16,157 nt of DNA. It comes from Fervidifonticultor sp964526945 (GTDB taxonomy: Bacteria > Sysuimicrobiota > Sysuimicrobiia > Sysuimicrobiales > Humicultoraceae). Where the stretch lies: contig CAZGNA010000048.1 in assembly GCA_964526945.1 (NCBI GenBank), forward strand, positions 1 to 16,157. Direction: 5' to 3'. Shown here piece after piece: positions 1 to 8,216 of this stretch. The translations under genes were made by a program, and so were the position numbers. The first letter of the stretch is position 1. Each line of letters opens with the position of its first letter. Below the pieces are notes generated by a model. The model worked only from the letters and a program-made list of their open reading frames with translations. It made no database searches and was not told the origin of the DNA.

Positions 1-1493
1 TCGACGATCTGGCGCAGCGCACCGCGGCCACCGAACGCGAGCTGGCGGCGCAGGCGGCGCTGCTGCGCGTACGCCGCCAGGCTGTCGAGCTCAAGGAGCG
101 GGAGGAGGCGCTCGCCCGCGAAGCCGCGGACCTGCGCGCGCAGCTGGCCCGCGTCGAGGACCAGCTCCGGCGCCTGGCCGAGCTGGATGCCGCGCTGGCC
201 GCGTTCTCCGCCCACCAGGAGGCGCTGGTCGCCAGCCTGTTCCAGGCGCGGCGACAGTACCTCCAGGTACAACGGCAACTGGCCACCGCCCGCGACCAGG
301 CGGCCCGGGAGGAACGGGTGCTCGAGCGCCTGGCCACGGCGCACCACGCCGTCCGCCAGCTGGGCGCCAGAGGATGGGCGCTGGTCACGGCGGGGGCGAT
401 CGGCGTCGTGGGCGGCGCCGGCATCGTCGCCGCCCTGCAGCACTGGCTGGGCTGGCTCGTGCTGGCTGCCGCCGGCGGCGTCACCGTCGCGGGGATGCGC
501 TACCGGGGACGCATCGTCGAGACGGGTGCCGACTACCGGCAGCAGGAACAGCGCGTGCTCGACCTTCGCCGAGGGGTCGACGTCCTGCAGGGCCAGCTCG
601 CCGAGGCCGAGGCGGCCGTGACGGCGCGCCTGCAGGCCATCGGCAGCGCCAGCCTGGAAGACGTGGAGCAGCGGTTCTCGAACTACATGGAGCAGCGGCG
701 CGAGCGCGAGGAGCTGCGGGCCGCCCTGCGCGCGGTGTGGGGCCCCGACCCGAAGGCGGCGCTCGAACAGCGCCTGGAGGCGCTGGCGCAGGACCTGGCG
801 GGTGTACGCGCTGCGCTGGAGACGATTCCGCCTTCCGCGCGCAACGCCACCGCCTCCCCCGACGACGTCGAGCATCAGGTCCGCCGGCTGAACGCCGACC
901 TCCAGGAGCTGCGCGAGCGTCGCGCGCGCCTGGAGGCCGCCATCGAGGAGGTGCGCGGCCGGGCCGAGGAGGCTGCGGGCCTGGAAGAGGAGATCGCCGT
1001 GCTCGAGGCCCGCGCCGCGCGCGACCGGCGGGCACTCCAGGTCGCGGAGCTGACGCTGCGCATGCTCGAGGAAGCCCGCGCGCGCTCGGTCTACCCCGCC
1101 CGGCAGGTGCTGGAGCGCCGCGCGTCGGCCTACCTGGCGACCGCGACGGGCGACGCGCTCACCCGGGTTGCGATCGACGAGCGGACCCTCCGCCCGGTGG
1201 TACACGCGCAGGACGGCTGGCGCGACCCGGCGGACCTGGGGCAGGGAACGGCCGACCTGCTCTACTTCTGCCTGCGCCTGGCGCTGCTGGACGTGATGAC
1301 GGGGGACCGACGGCCGCCGCTCTTCCTGGACGAGCCGTTCGCGCACCTCGACGAGCCACGCCGCCGGGCCGTGCTGCCGCTGCTGGTGGCCGCCGCCAGG
1401 GAACGGCAGGTGATCCTGAGCACCGCCTGGCCGCACTACGACGCGGTGGCAGACCGGATCGTCCTGCTGGAACACGTGCCGGCGCCGGCGTAG
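1..1493 (+). CDS. SMC/RecN-like AAA ATPase with membrane hairpin, YhaN-type (3' part)
   Basis: The reading frame is open from base 3, so the gene begins before the window; about 496 residues are visible. The first ~120 residues and the segment encoded at about 540-1080 are Ala/Glu/Arg/Leu-rich coiled coil. Between them lie two hydrophobic helices (about 375-437 and 447-497), an arrangement known from YhaN-like proteins of Gram-positive bacteria. The C-terminal half ATPase domain shows an ABC-type signature (LGQGTADLLYFCLRLA, about 1236-1283) and a Walker B motif with D-loop (FLDEPFAHLDE, about 1324-1356). The Walker A half must lie upstream of the window. By homology this is a DNA-repair-like or chromosome-structuring ATPase, usually paired with an SbcD/YhaM-like nuclease, but no partner is visible and the role is inferred. 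A GTG at 318 is an internal codon, not a start. Confidence 0.85.
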   Translation, partial: DDLAQRTAATERELAAQAALLRVRRQAVELKEREEALAREAADLRAQLARVEDQLRRLAELDAALAAFSAHQEALVASLFQARRQYLQVQRQLATARDQAAREERVLERLATAHHAVRQLGARGWALVTAGAIGVVGGAGIVAALQHWLGWLVLAAAGGVTVAGMRYRGRIVETGADYRQQEQRVLDLRRGVDVLQGQLAEAEAAVTARLQAIGSASLEDVEQRFSNYMEQRREREELRAALRAVWGPDPKAALEQRLEALAQDLAGVRAALETIPPSARNATASPDDVEHQVRRLNADLQELRERRARLEAAIEEVRGRAEEAAGLEEEIAVLEARAARDRRALQVAELTLRMLEEARARSVYPARQVLERRASAYLATATGDALTRVAIDERTLRPVVHAQDGWRDPADLGQGTADLLYFCLRLALLDVMTGDRRPPLFLDEPFAHLDEPRRRAVLPLLVAAARERQVILSTAWPHYDAVADRIVLLEHVPAPA

Positions 1494-1494
1494 G

Positions 1495-2673
1495 CTATGA
1501 GGCGCCCGCGCCGTGCTGCGCGCGGCGGGCGGCGCTCGCATCGCCTGCCACCACGGGCAGCGTGATCGTGAACCGGCTGCCCTGGCCCGGCCCGCTGGTG
1601 GCGGTGACCGTGCCGCCATGGGCCTCCGCCAGCGCCCGGACGATCGCCAGCCCCAGGCCACTGCCCCCGGTGGCCCGCGTGCGCGAGGCATCGAGCCGGA
1701 CAAACCGCTCGAAGATGCGGTCGAGGTCCTCGCGCGGAATGCCGGGTCCCGTGTCCTGCACCCACAGCTGCACCCGCCCGGGGCCCGCGTCGACGCCCAC
1801 CGTCACCCGGCCGCCGCGCGGCGTGTGCCGTAATGCGTTGTGGAGCAGGTTGTGCAGCATCTGCAGGACGCGCTCGCGGTCCACCGACACCGGCGGTGGC
1901 GGCCCTGCCACGCGCAAGTCCACGCGGACCTGCTTCTCCCCGGCCGCCGCGGCAACGGCGGCCACCGCTTCCCCCGCCAGCGCCGCCAGGTCCGTCGGCC
2001 GACGGTCCAGCGGCAGCTGCCCGGCCTGTGCCAGGGAGAGGTCGCGCAGGTCGTCCACGAGCCGCGACAGCAGCCGGACCTGCCCGTGCAGAGCCGCCAG
2101 CCGCTCCGGCGAGGGCGCCACCACACCGTCCAGCATCCCTTCCAGGTTGGCCTGCAGCACCGACAAGGGCGTGCGCAGCTCGTGGGCGATGTCGGCGCCC
2201 AGCTGTCGCCGACTCTCTTCCAGCCGCTGCAGGTTGGCGGCCATGGCGTTGAAGGCGCGGGCCAGGGCCCCGAGCTCGTCGTCGGCGGGTACTGTCACCC
2301 GCTGCGCCAGCTCGCCCCGGCCGATCTGGCCCGCTGCCTCGGCCATCTGGCGCAGCGGCGCGGTCAGGTAGCGGGTCACGGCGATGCCCAGCAGCACCGC
2401 GGCCATCACGCCCACCAGCGCCGCCAGCCACGTCGCGCGCCGCAGCGCGGCCAGGAACCGCAGCTCGGGCGCCCCCATCATGCGCCGCATCATCGCTTGC
2501 ATGCCGGCGTCGGGCGCGTGGGGCATGCCCGCGCCCGAGCCGGCCCGCGGCGGGCCGAACAGGTAGCGCTGGAACTCGGCTCGCGTAGCCCGGCTCGTGA
2601 TGACGGCCACGCAGGCGACCGAGAGTACGGCCACCGCCACGAAGGCCAGGATCAACCTGCGCTGCAGGCTCAC
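1495..2673 (-). CDS. Membrane sensor histidine kinase (HAMP, HisKA, HATPase)
   Basis: The protein has 392 residues from a GTG at 2673 that has AGGAGG (2678-2683) four bases upstream; an in-frame ATG at 2688 is the alternative start. Domain order: TM1 about 7-26, a short extracytoplasmic loop about 27-80, TM2 about 83-103, HAMP about 100-155, H-box AHELRTPL with phospho-acceptor His164, N-box Asn279, G1 box DTGPGIP 307-313, an FERF motif, and G2 GGSGLGLAI 336-344. The kinase core is complete. The extracytoplasmic loop is unusual: residues 50-66 hold six methionines and one histidine in GMPHAP and MQAMMRRMMG clusters, which could bind soft metals (inference). The partner is the response regulator just upstream; a 159-bp gap separates them, with no gene I can support. 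The stop lies one base from the stop of the convergent ATPase gene. BaeS/CpxA-like by architecture; the signal is unknown. Confidence 0.93.
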   Translation of the reverse strand: MSLQRRLILAFVAVAVLSVACVAVITSRATRAEFQRYLFGPPRAGSGAGMPHAPDAGMQAMMRRMMGAPELRFLAALRRATWLAALVGVMAAVLLGIAVTRYLTAPLRQMAEAAGQIGRGELAQRVTVPADDELGALARAFNAMAANLQRLEESRRQLGADIAHELRTPLSVLQANLEGMLDGVVAPSPERLAALHGQVRLLSRLVDDLRDLSLAQAGQLPLDRRPTDLAALAGEAVAAVAAAAGEKQVRVDLRVAGPPPPVSVDRERVLQMLHNLLHNALRHTPRGGRVTVGVDAGPGRVQLWVQDTGPGIPREDLDRIFERFVRLDASRTRATGGSGLGLAIVRALAEAHGGTVTATSGPGQGSRFTITLPVVAGDASAARRAQHGAGAS

Positions 2674-2832
2674 GCGGCCTCCTCGCATGGCCCCACAGGC
2701 CTGGGGCGATCGCCACGGCCGAGGCGCCGCCCGACATCGAGCGCGCGCGGCGGGCGCGGGCCGCTCACTCGTCTTCCACGGTCCACCGCTGTGCCGCCGC
2801 GCCGGCACCGTGCGCCCGCCACGGGCGCGAGG

Positions 2833-3531
<699 letters not shown>

Positions 3532-3533
3532 CG

Positions 3534-3938
3534 TCAGGGCGACGCGACCTCCTTCTTCAAGGCCTCGTACTCCTCGCGGGTGATCTCGCCACTGGCCAGC
3601 CGGCGCTTGAGGATCGCCAGGGGCGTCTCTGTCGCCTCGGCCCCCGCGGCCGGGGCCGACGGGGCCGCGCCGGTCGCGCCGGCACCCGGGGCCGGACGCC
3701 GCACGAGCGCCACCACACCCACCACGATGCCGGTCACGATCAGCGCCCAGAACACGAGGCCCAGAAGCGGCATACCCCATCCGCCGCCCCACCGGCCACC
3801 CCAACCGCCCATCATGCCCGGCCCCATCATGCCCGGGCCCATCCACCCACCCATCATGCCGATCCAGCCAAGCGCAGGCAGCAGGGCCAGGACGCCCAGC
3901 ACGACCAGCACCACCACCGCTACGTCTCGACCTGTCAT
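3534..3938 (-). CDS. Met/Gly-rich membrane protein with C-terminal SHOCT domain
   Basis: The protein has 134 residues. The ATG at 3938 is preceded by GGAGG with eight bases spacing; longer readings to 4073 lack this support. An N-terminal hydrophobic segment (about 6-28) is followed by a Met/Gly/Trp-rich stretch with tandem GPGMM units, a second hydrophobic helix of about 22 residues, an Ala/Pro linker, and a terminal SHOCT motif (LKRRLASGEITREEYEALKKE). SHOCT domains are short C-terminal helical modules thought to mediate oligomerisation. It is first in an operon with the response regulator (two bases apart) and the histidine kinase. The methionine-rich patch echoes the one in the kinase sensor loop, suggesting a membrane accessory that sees the same signal. 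That role is inference; the gene has no established function. Confidence 0.85.
   Translation of the reverse strand: MTGRDVAVVVLVVLGVLALLPALGWIGMMGGWMGPGMMGPGMMGGWGGRWGGGWGMPLLGLVFWALIVTGIVVGVVALVRRPAPGAGATGAAPSAPAAGAEATETPLAILKRRLASGEITREEYEALKKEVASP
3808..3837. repeat. Two tandem 15-bp units inside the SHOCT gene
   Basis: Units at 3808-3822 and 3823-3837 differ at one of 15 positions, and a partial unit recurs at about 3849-3860. On the coding strand they encode the repeated GPGMM segment of the Met/Gly-rich stretch. This is a coding microsatellite that may vary in copy number between strains. Confidence 0.8.
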
Positions 3939-3996
3939 CGTCCATCCCTCCTGTCCCATGGCAGCGAGGCCATCCCGTAGCGAACCCTCTCTTTCC

Positions 3997-4002
3997 ACAA
4001 TA
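3997..4002 (-). promoter_or_regulatory. Candidate -10 box of the SHOCT/regulator/kinase operon
   Basis: TATTGT on the minus strand, 20 bases downstream of the last TTCACC repeat and about 58 bases upstream of the SHOCT ATG. No good -35 is present apart from the repeats, as in promoters where a response regulator replaces the -35 contact. Confidence 0.4.
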
Positions 4003-4022
4003 CGGCCTGTGGATGGACCCGG

Positions 4023-4050
4023 GGTGAACGCCTCGTGAATCTTTGGTGAA
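4023..4050 (-). promoter_or_regulatory. Three TTCAC direct repeats at 11-bp spacing (response-regulator boxes)
   Basis: Read on the minus strand, TTCAC occurs at 4050-4046, 4039-4035 and 4028-4024, each exactly 11 bases from the next; the outer two are extended to GCGTTCACC. Direct repeats with 11-bp periodicity are the classic binding layout of OmpR/PhoB-family regulators. They lie between the radical SAM gene and the operon encoding such a regulator, with a -10-like box 20 bases downstream. Autoregulation is therefore likely. Confidence 0.65.
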
Positions 4051-4094
4051 CGCCCAAGCCAAGAAGCCCGCACGTTCCAGGAGCCTGGGAGCCC

Positions 4095-4111
4095 GCAGAC
4101 CCCCGGTCTGC
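4095..4111 (-). terminator. Possible terminator hairpin downstream of the radical SAM gene
   Basis: A perfect 7-bp stem (GCAGACC / GGTCTGC) with a three-base loop lies about 32 bases past the stop of the minus-strand radical SAM gene. There is no T-tract, so intrinsic termination is uncertain; it could also be a small operator. Confidence 0.25.
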
Positions 4112-4143
4112 CCGACGCACCGGCACGAGCCGCAGCGTAGACT

Positions 4144-5226
4144 TCAGCGCCAGATCCCGGGGATCTCCATGCTGCACGTCGGACACCGCCCGCCGGTGGC
4201 GGCCAGGCGGTTGCGGCGGACGTGGTAGCCCACCCGTTCCACCAGCAGCGTCCGGCACCCGGGACAGAAGGTGTGCTCGTAGGGGCCGACCCGGCCGGGC
4301 AGGTTGCCCGCGTACACGTAGCGCAGGCCCGCGGCCTGCCCGCGGCGGGCTGCGCGCATCAGCGTGGCCGCCTGCGTGGCCGCGTAGTCGGTTATCTTGT
4401 AGTCGGGGTGGAACGCCGTGACATGCCAGGGAATGTCCGGGGAGACCGCCGCGATGAACTCCGCCGCCTGGCGCAGCTCCGCGTCGCTGTCGTTCCATCC
4501 CGGGACGACCAGGGTCACGACCTCCAGCCAGAACCCCATGGCGGACACCATCGTGACGGTCTCCAGGACGCGGTCGAGCACCCCGCCCAGGTACCGGTAG
4601 TTCTTCGGGTTCATCGACTTCAGGTCGATCTTGTAGCAGTCGCACCAGGGCCGCAGGAACGTCAGCACCTCGCGGGTCGCGTTCCCGTTGCTGACGAAGC
4701 AGGTGCGCAGGCCGGCCTCCTTCGCCTTGCGGAAGACGGCCACCGCCCACTCGGCGGTGATCAGCGGCTCGTTGTACGAGCTGCCGACCAGCCGCGCGCC
4801 ATGGCGCAACGCCAGGTCCACCAGCAGCTCGGGCGTGACGTCCTGCGGTGGCGCGCCCGCCATGGGGTCCCGCAACGCCTGGGAGGTGACGAAGTTCTGG
4901 CAGTAGGGGCAGTGCAGGTCGCAGCCCAGCATCCCGAAGGTCAGCGTCTGGGATCCCGGCAGCACGTGGAAGAACGGCTTCTTCTCCGTGGGATCGCACT
5001 GGAGCGCGGCCACGTATCCCCACGGCACCCGCAGCGTGCCGTCGGCGTTGAAGCGCACCTGGCAGATGCCGCGGTGTCCGGGGAAGATGACGCACCGGTG
5101 CCCGCAGGCCAGACAGCGCACCTTGCCGGCGGCCAGGCGCTCGTAGAGCACACCGTCCGCCGTCCTGGCGTCGAGCACAGCCGCCAGCGCGGCGGTGGTG
5201 GCAGGCGGCGAGGCGGTCGTGGTCAT
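4144..5226 (-). CDS. amrS: AmmeMemoRadiSam system radical SAM enzyme
   Basis: The protein has 360 residues from an ATG at 5226 preceded by GGTGGGAG. Cysteines 38, 41, 45 and 55 form an N-terminal metal-binding-like cluster. The radical SAM triad is CDLHCPYC (Cys102, Cys106, Cys109), which binds the 4Fe-4S cluster and S-adenosylmethionine. Further matches are SSYNEPLI (149-156), KIDLKSMN (199-206) and WHVTAFHPDYK (267-277). A C-terminal CxxC pair set (321/324 and 348/351, ending near PGIW) resembles a zinc ribbon. This architecture is typical of the family encoded with AMMECR1 and Memo proteins. Its substrate is not settled, and the two partners are not in this window, so here it stands alone downstream of the glycosidase gene. 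A TACAAT box lies 15 bases before the ATG. Confidence 0.92.
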   Translation of the reverse strand: MTTTASPPATTAALAAVLDARTADGVLYERLAAGKVRCLACGHRCVIFPGHRGICQVRFNADGTLRVPWGYVAALQCDPTEKKPFFHVLPGSQTLTFGMLGCDLHCPYCQNFVTSQALRDPMAGAPPQDVTPELLVDLALRHGARLVGSSYNEPLITAEWAVAVFRKAKEAGLRTCFVSNGNATREVLTFLRPWCDCYKIDLKSMNPKNYRYLGGVLDRVLETVTMVSAMGFWLEVVTLVVPGWNDSDAELRQAAEFIAAVSPDIPWHVTAFHPDYKITDYAATQAATLMRAARRGQAAGLRYVYAGNLPGRVGPYEHTFCPGCRTLLVERVGYHVRRNRLAATGGRCPTCSMEIPGIWR

Positions 5227-5241
5227 GCTCCCACCACCTGC

Positions 5242-5247
5242 ATTGTA
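5242..5247 (-). promoter_or_regulatory. Candidate -10 box (TACAAT) of the radical SAM gene
   Basis: TACAAT on the minus strand, 15 bases upstream of the ATG, in a gap otherwise free of A/T-rich hexamers. No recognisable -35 is present at 16-18 bases. If used, the 5' leader would be about 8-10 bases, holding only the ribosome binding site. Confidence 0.35.
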
Positions 5248-5381
5248 ACAGGGCTCGGACGGCCCGGGCCGTGCGGGCGGAACCGACCGCAACGCGGCGC
5301 GGCGTCGGATCCACCGGTACGGCCAGACAGCCCGCCCGTACCCGATCGGCAGGACCGGCCGCAACCCTTCGTGGCGCCGGG

Positions 5382-6638
5382 TCAGGGGAGCGCGTTCGTC
5401 CGGGCGATGGCGGCGTAGAGGGCCGCGCTGGGCCGCGCGGTGCGCGCCTGCGTGCGCTCGTCCAGCGCGTACAGCCCGAAGCGCAGGCTCCACCCGTCGT
5501 TCCACTCGAAGTTGTCGACGATGGACCAGTGGTAGTACCCGCGCACCGGACAGCCCTCGGCGATGGCCTGGGCCAGGCGCCGCAGGTGCTCGACGATGAA
5601 CCGCGGTCGCAGCCGGTCGGCGGCGTCGGGCAGGCCGTTCTCGGTCACGTAGAGCGGCACGGCGTAGCCGCGGGCACGGCGCAGTACCGCCAGCAACCCG
5701 TCGGGGTACATCTCGCTAAACCCCCGGTCCGCCAGGTCTGCCCCCTGGGGAGGCGCGGCGTGCACGAACAGCGTCTGCGGGCGCCGGAAGTCCAGCCGCA
5801 GAACCGTGCGCGTGTAGTAGTTCACGCCCAGGAAGTCCAAAAGGCCGACACCGTCCTGAACCGGCCGTGGGCGGCCCGAGTCGACCGGCCGACGGCCGCG
5901 CAGCGCGTCGAGGTACAGCCAGTTGAACGCGTAGTCCAGGCGCGCGGCCAGCGCCGCCTCGACGCCCCGGGGACGGGCGGGGTCGACCGGTCGCAGGTAG
6001 ACCGCCAGGCCGACCTGCGCGGCGGGCCTGGCGGCGTGCACGGTCCGGTAGGCGGCGGCGTGCGCCTGCAGCGAGTGGCGCAGCGCCCGCACGAACGCCA
6101 CAGGGTTCCTGCGTCCGGGCGGAAACTGGCCCAGCAGGTAGGCGCTTAGCAGGTAGCCCATGGGCTCGTTGAGCGTGACCCAGCGGTCGACCAGATCCCC
6201 GACCGCCGCCACGACGCGGCCGACGAACGCCGCGAACGCCTCGACGATGCCGCGCCAGGCCCACCCGCCGCGCGCGGCCACCCACTGCGGGAGCGTGAAG
6301 TGGTTGAGGGTGACCATGGGCTCGAGCCCGCGGTCGCGCAGGCCGCGCAGCATGACCAGGTAGCGGGCCATCGCCGCCTCGTCCCACCGGCCGGGGGAAG
6401 GCTCCAGACGGCTCCACTCCACGGACAGGCGCACCGCGTTCAGGTGCAGGCTCGCGATCAGGTCGAAGTCGCGCTCGGCCGCACGCCACCAGTCGCACGC
6501 CCGGCCGGACCGGCTGCCGTCGCGAATGCGACCACGCTGCTCCCAGACCCACCAGTCGGCGGCGGTGTTGTTGCCCTCGAACTGGTAGGCGCTGGTGGCC
6601 ACCCCCCACCGGAACCCCGGGGGGAAGGTCGTCGTCAC
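5382..6638 (-). CDS. Family 1 glycoside hydrolase (beta-glucosidase/beta-galactosidase type)
   Basis: The protein has 418 residues. The GTG at 6638 has AGGAGG (6646-6651) seven bases upstream. It starts with the GH1 signature FPPGFRWGVATSAYQFEG. The acid/base residue is Glu158 in TLNEP and the nucleophile is Glu333 in YVTENG. Other conserved GH1 pieces are SVEWSRLEP (72-80), TLNHFTLPQW (110-119), LGVNYYT (270-276) and YYHWSIVDNFEWNDGW (368-383). There is no signal peptide, so the enzyme is probably cytoplasmic and cleaves imported beta-glycosides; the exact sugar cannot be read from the sequence. It is somewhat shorter than the usual 440-480 residues, with compressed loops as in some thermophile GH1 enzymes. 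It is divergent from the unknown gene at 6751 and lies 155 bp upstream of the radical SAM gene. Confidence 0.95.
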   Translation of the reverse strand: MTTTFPPGFRWGVATSAYQFEGNNTAADWWVWEQRGRIRDGSRSGRACDWWRAAERDFDLIASLHLNAVRLSVEWSRLEPSPGRWDEAAMARYLVMLRGLRDRGLEPMVTLNHFTLPQWVAARGGWAWRGIVEAFAAFVGRVVAAVGDLVDRWVTLNEPMGYLLSAYLLGQFPPGRRNPVAFVRALRHSLQAHAAAYRTVHAARPAAQVGLAVYLRPVDPARPRGVEAALAARLDYAFNWLYLDALRGRRPVDSGRPRPVQDGVGLLDFLGVNYYTRTVLRLDFRRPQTLFVHAAPPQGADLADRGFSEMYPDGLLAVLRRARGYAVPLYVTENGLPDAADRLRPRFIVEHLRRLAQAIAEGCPVRGYYHWSIVDNFEWNDGWSLRFGLYALDERTQARTARPSAALYAAIARTNALP

Positions 6639-6750
6639 AGGGACGCCTCCTGTGCGCGTGGAATCCGCCCTTGGTCGCTTTCCGGCGGTCCCGGCGTCCC
6701 TCCTGCAGCGGGAAGCCCTGCCGCCGGACCTGTGGAGGCGAGCGGACAGG

Positions 6751-7527
6751 ATGTCGAGCCACTTTCACGCCGTGGGCTTCCCGGTGCGCGAGATGCGCGA
6801 CTACTGGCGGCTGGGGCAGCGGGCCGTCGCTGCCGGCCAGCGCGTGGGCAGCGCCGATGGCCATGCCCTGTTTCGCTGGGCGCCGGGGGGCGGCCCCGAG
6901 ATCTGGGCCCTGGCGGACGCGGCCGGCGAAGTGGTCAGCGCCACGCCGTTCTTTGCCACCGACGACGCCTACCGCCTGGCCGTCACCGGCAGCGGTGTCT
7001 CCGACGAGCGCGGCCTGGAGGGCTGGGTGGACGGCTGGCTGAACCCCAGCGAGGACGACGAGCCCTTCTCCGGGGCGTTTCCGATGCGGGTGGACGTCGT
7101 GAACTACGCCCTGGTGGCGGGGCGGCTACGCGAGGGCGCGGTGGTGGTGGTGCGCCTCATCCTGCTGCTGCACGAGGCGACCCTCTACCCCACCGAGGGT
7201 GCCTACGCGGCCGTCAGGGAGCGCGAGTACCGGCCGCCGCTGCCGTCGGTGTCGTCCAGCGCCCACTTCGACGTGGAGGAAGCCGCGGACGACATGGAGG
7301 CCACCGCCCTGGTGGTCGGCCGCGTGGTGGAGGCCCGCGAACTCGTCAACACGGCCACCGATGCCGCCTTCTGGTGGATGCGCCTCGGGGTGGCTCCCGA
7401 CCTCACCCTGCCTGCGGCCACCGATCGTGAGGTGCTTCCGGTGCCCCCGCGGGTGGGCAATGTGCTGGCGGCCAGCGGATGGGTGCTGGGAGAAGTGCTG
7501 CTCCCGCTCGGTCCGTCCATCGGATAG
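6751..7527 (+). CDS. Hypothetical soluble protein, unrecognised
   Basis: I do not recognise this gene. The frame is open from 6595 to 7527 with strong GC third-position bias. I chose the ATG at 6751, which has GGAGG (6734-6738) 12 bases upstream and leaves 112 bp for divergent promoters; this gives 258 residues. GTGs at 6652 or 6658 would add about 30 plausible residues but lack a ribosome binding site. The protein has no cysteine, no signal peptide and no clear transmembrane helix. It is rich in Trp and acidic residues, with a Val-rich beta-strand-like segment (about residues 125-145) and a PSEDDEPF acidic patch. It is divergent from the glycosidase and converges on ndk with 55 bp between stops. 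No function is proposed. Confidence 0.7.
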   Translation: MSSHFHAVGFPVREMRDYWRLGQRAVAAGQRVGSADGHALFRWAPGGGPEIWALADAAGEVVSATPFFATDDAYRLAVTGSGVSDERGLEGWVDGWLNPSEDDEPFSGAFPMRVDVVNYALVAGRLREGAVVVVRLILLLHEATLYPTEGAYAAVREREYRPPLPSVSSSAHFDVEEAADDMEATALVVGRVVEARELVNTATDAAFWWMRLGVAPDLTLPAATDREVLPVPPRVGNVLAASGWVLGEVLLPLGPSIG

Positions 7528-7582
7528 TCGAGGCCCGCGCACGTCGTCGCCCCTGCGCACGCCGCGCTGCCGCGCCCGCCGG

Positions 7583-8176
7583 CTATCCCAGGATCAGGTC
7601 CTCGTCGACGCGGGTGTAGTCGTGGAGCTCGCTGGGCGCAAACCACAGGTCGATCTCGAACGCCGCCTCTTCCAGCGACCCTGAGGCGTGCACGAGGTTG
7701 CGCACCGGCCGCTTCTGGAGGTTCGCCACCGTCGGTGAGTCGGCCGAGTAGTCGCCGCGGATCGTGCCCGGCGCCGCCCGATAGGGCAGGGTGTCGCCCA
7801 CCACCTTGCGCACCACCGAGACCGCGTGCGTCCCCTCGAGCACCATGGCCACCACGGGCCCCGAGGCCACGAACTCGATCAGCCACTGCCGCACGCGGCG
7901 GCCGATCTCGAGCGGATCGTCGGTGCCGGCTTCCTGGCGCACGTCGAGGCCCGCCGCCTCGAACGCTTCCCGCGTCTTGCCCCCGATGGTCCGCAGGAAC
8001 CCCTCGTCGGCGGGGTAGTGCCGCTCCAGCAGGTCGCGCGACGCCCGCAGCATCTTCAGCCCGACGATCCGCAGGCCGATCCGCTCGAACCGCCGCAGCA
8101 CCTCCCCCACCAGCCCGCGCCGCACGCCGTCGGGCTTGAGGAAGACGAGGGTGCGTTCCGTGCGTGCTGTGATCAT
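7583..8176 (-). CDS. ndk: Nucleoside diphosphate kinase, extended form
   Basis: The protein has 197 residues from an ATG at 8176 with GGAGG six bases upstream. It transfers the gamma phosphate of ATP to nucleoside diphosphates through a phosphohistidine. Visible are TLVFLKPDGVRRGLVG (Lys14), SGPVVAMVLEG (105-115), the GTIRGDYS nucleotide-binding stretch (137-144) and the active-site His163 in NLVHASGS. The family is normally 135-155 residues. The extra length is an insertion at about residues 56-97, between the HY motif and the SGPVVAMV strand, plus a second at about 146-159 before the active site. Such long variants exist in archaea and some bacterial lineages. The gene is divergent from the DUF3048 gene, with only 40 bp between starts. 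Confidence 0.95.
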   Translation of the reverse strand: MITARTERTLVFLKPDGVRRGLVGEVLRRFERIGLRIVGLKMLRASRDLLERHYPADEGFLRTIGGKTREAFEAAGLDVRQEAGTDDPLEIGRRVRQWLIEFVASGPVVAMVLEGTHAVSVVRKVVGDTLPYRAAPGTIRGDYSADSPTVANLQKRPVRNLVHASGSLEEAAFEIDLWFAPSELHDYTRVDEDLILG

Positions 8177-8199
8177 GCTCCACCTCCAGGTCGCGCCGC

Positions 8200-8205
8200 T
8201 ATAAT
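8200..8205 (+). promoter_or_regulatory. Perfect -10 box (TATAAT) of the DUF3048 gene
   Basis: TATAAT ends 11 bases before the ATG at 8217, placing transcription start about four or five bases before the start codon. There is no ribosome binding site between the two and no evident -35. This is the signature of a near-leaderless transcript. It also lies in the 40-bp divergent spacer upstream of ndk, whose own promoter must overlap. Confidence 0.6.
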
Positions 8206-8216
8206 GGTACCCACCG

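Noticed and set aside
4095..4111. A confident intrinsic terminator after the radical SAM gene.
   Set aside because: The stem is only 7 bp and no T-tract follows on the transcribed strand, so I list it at low confidence only.
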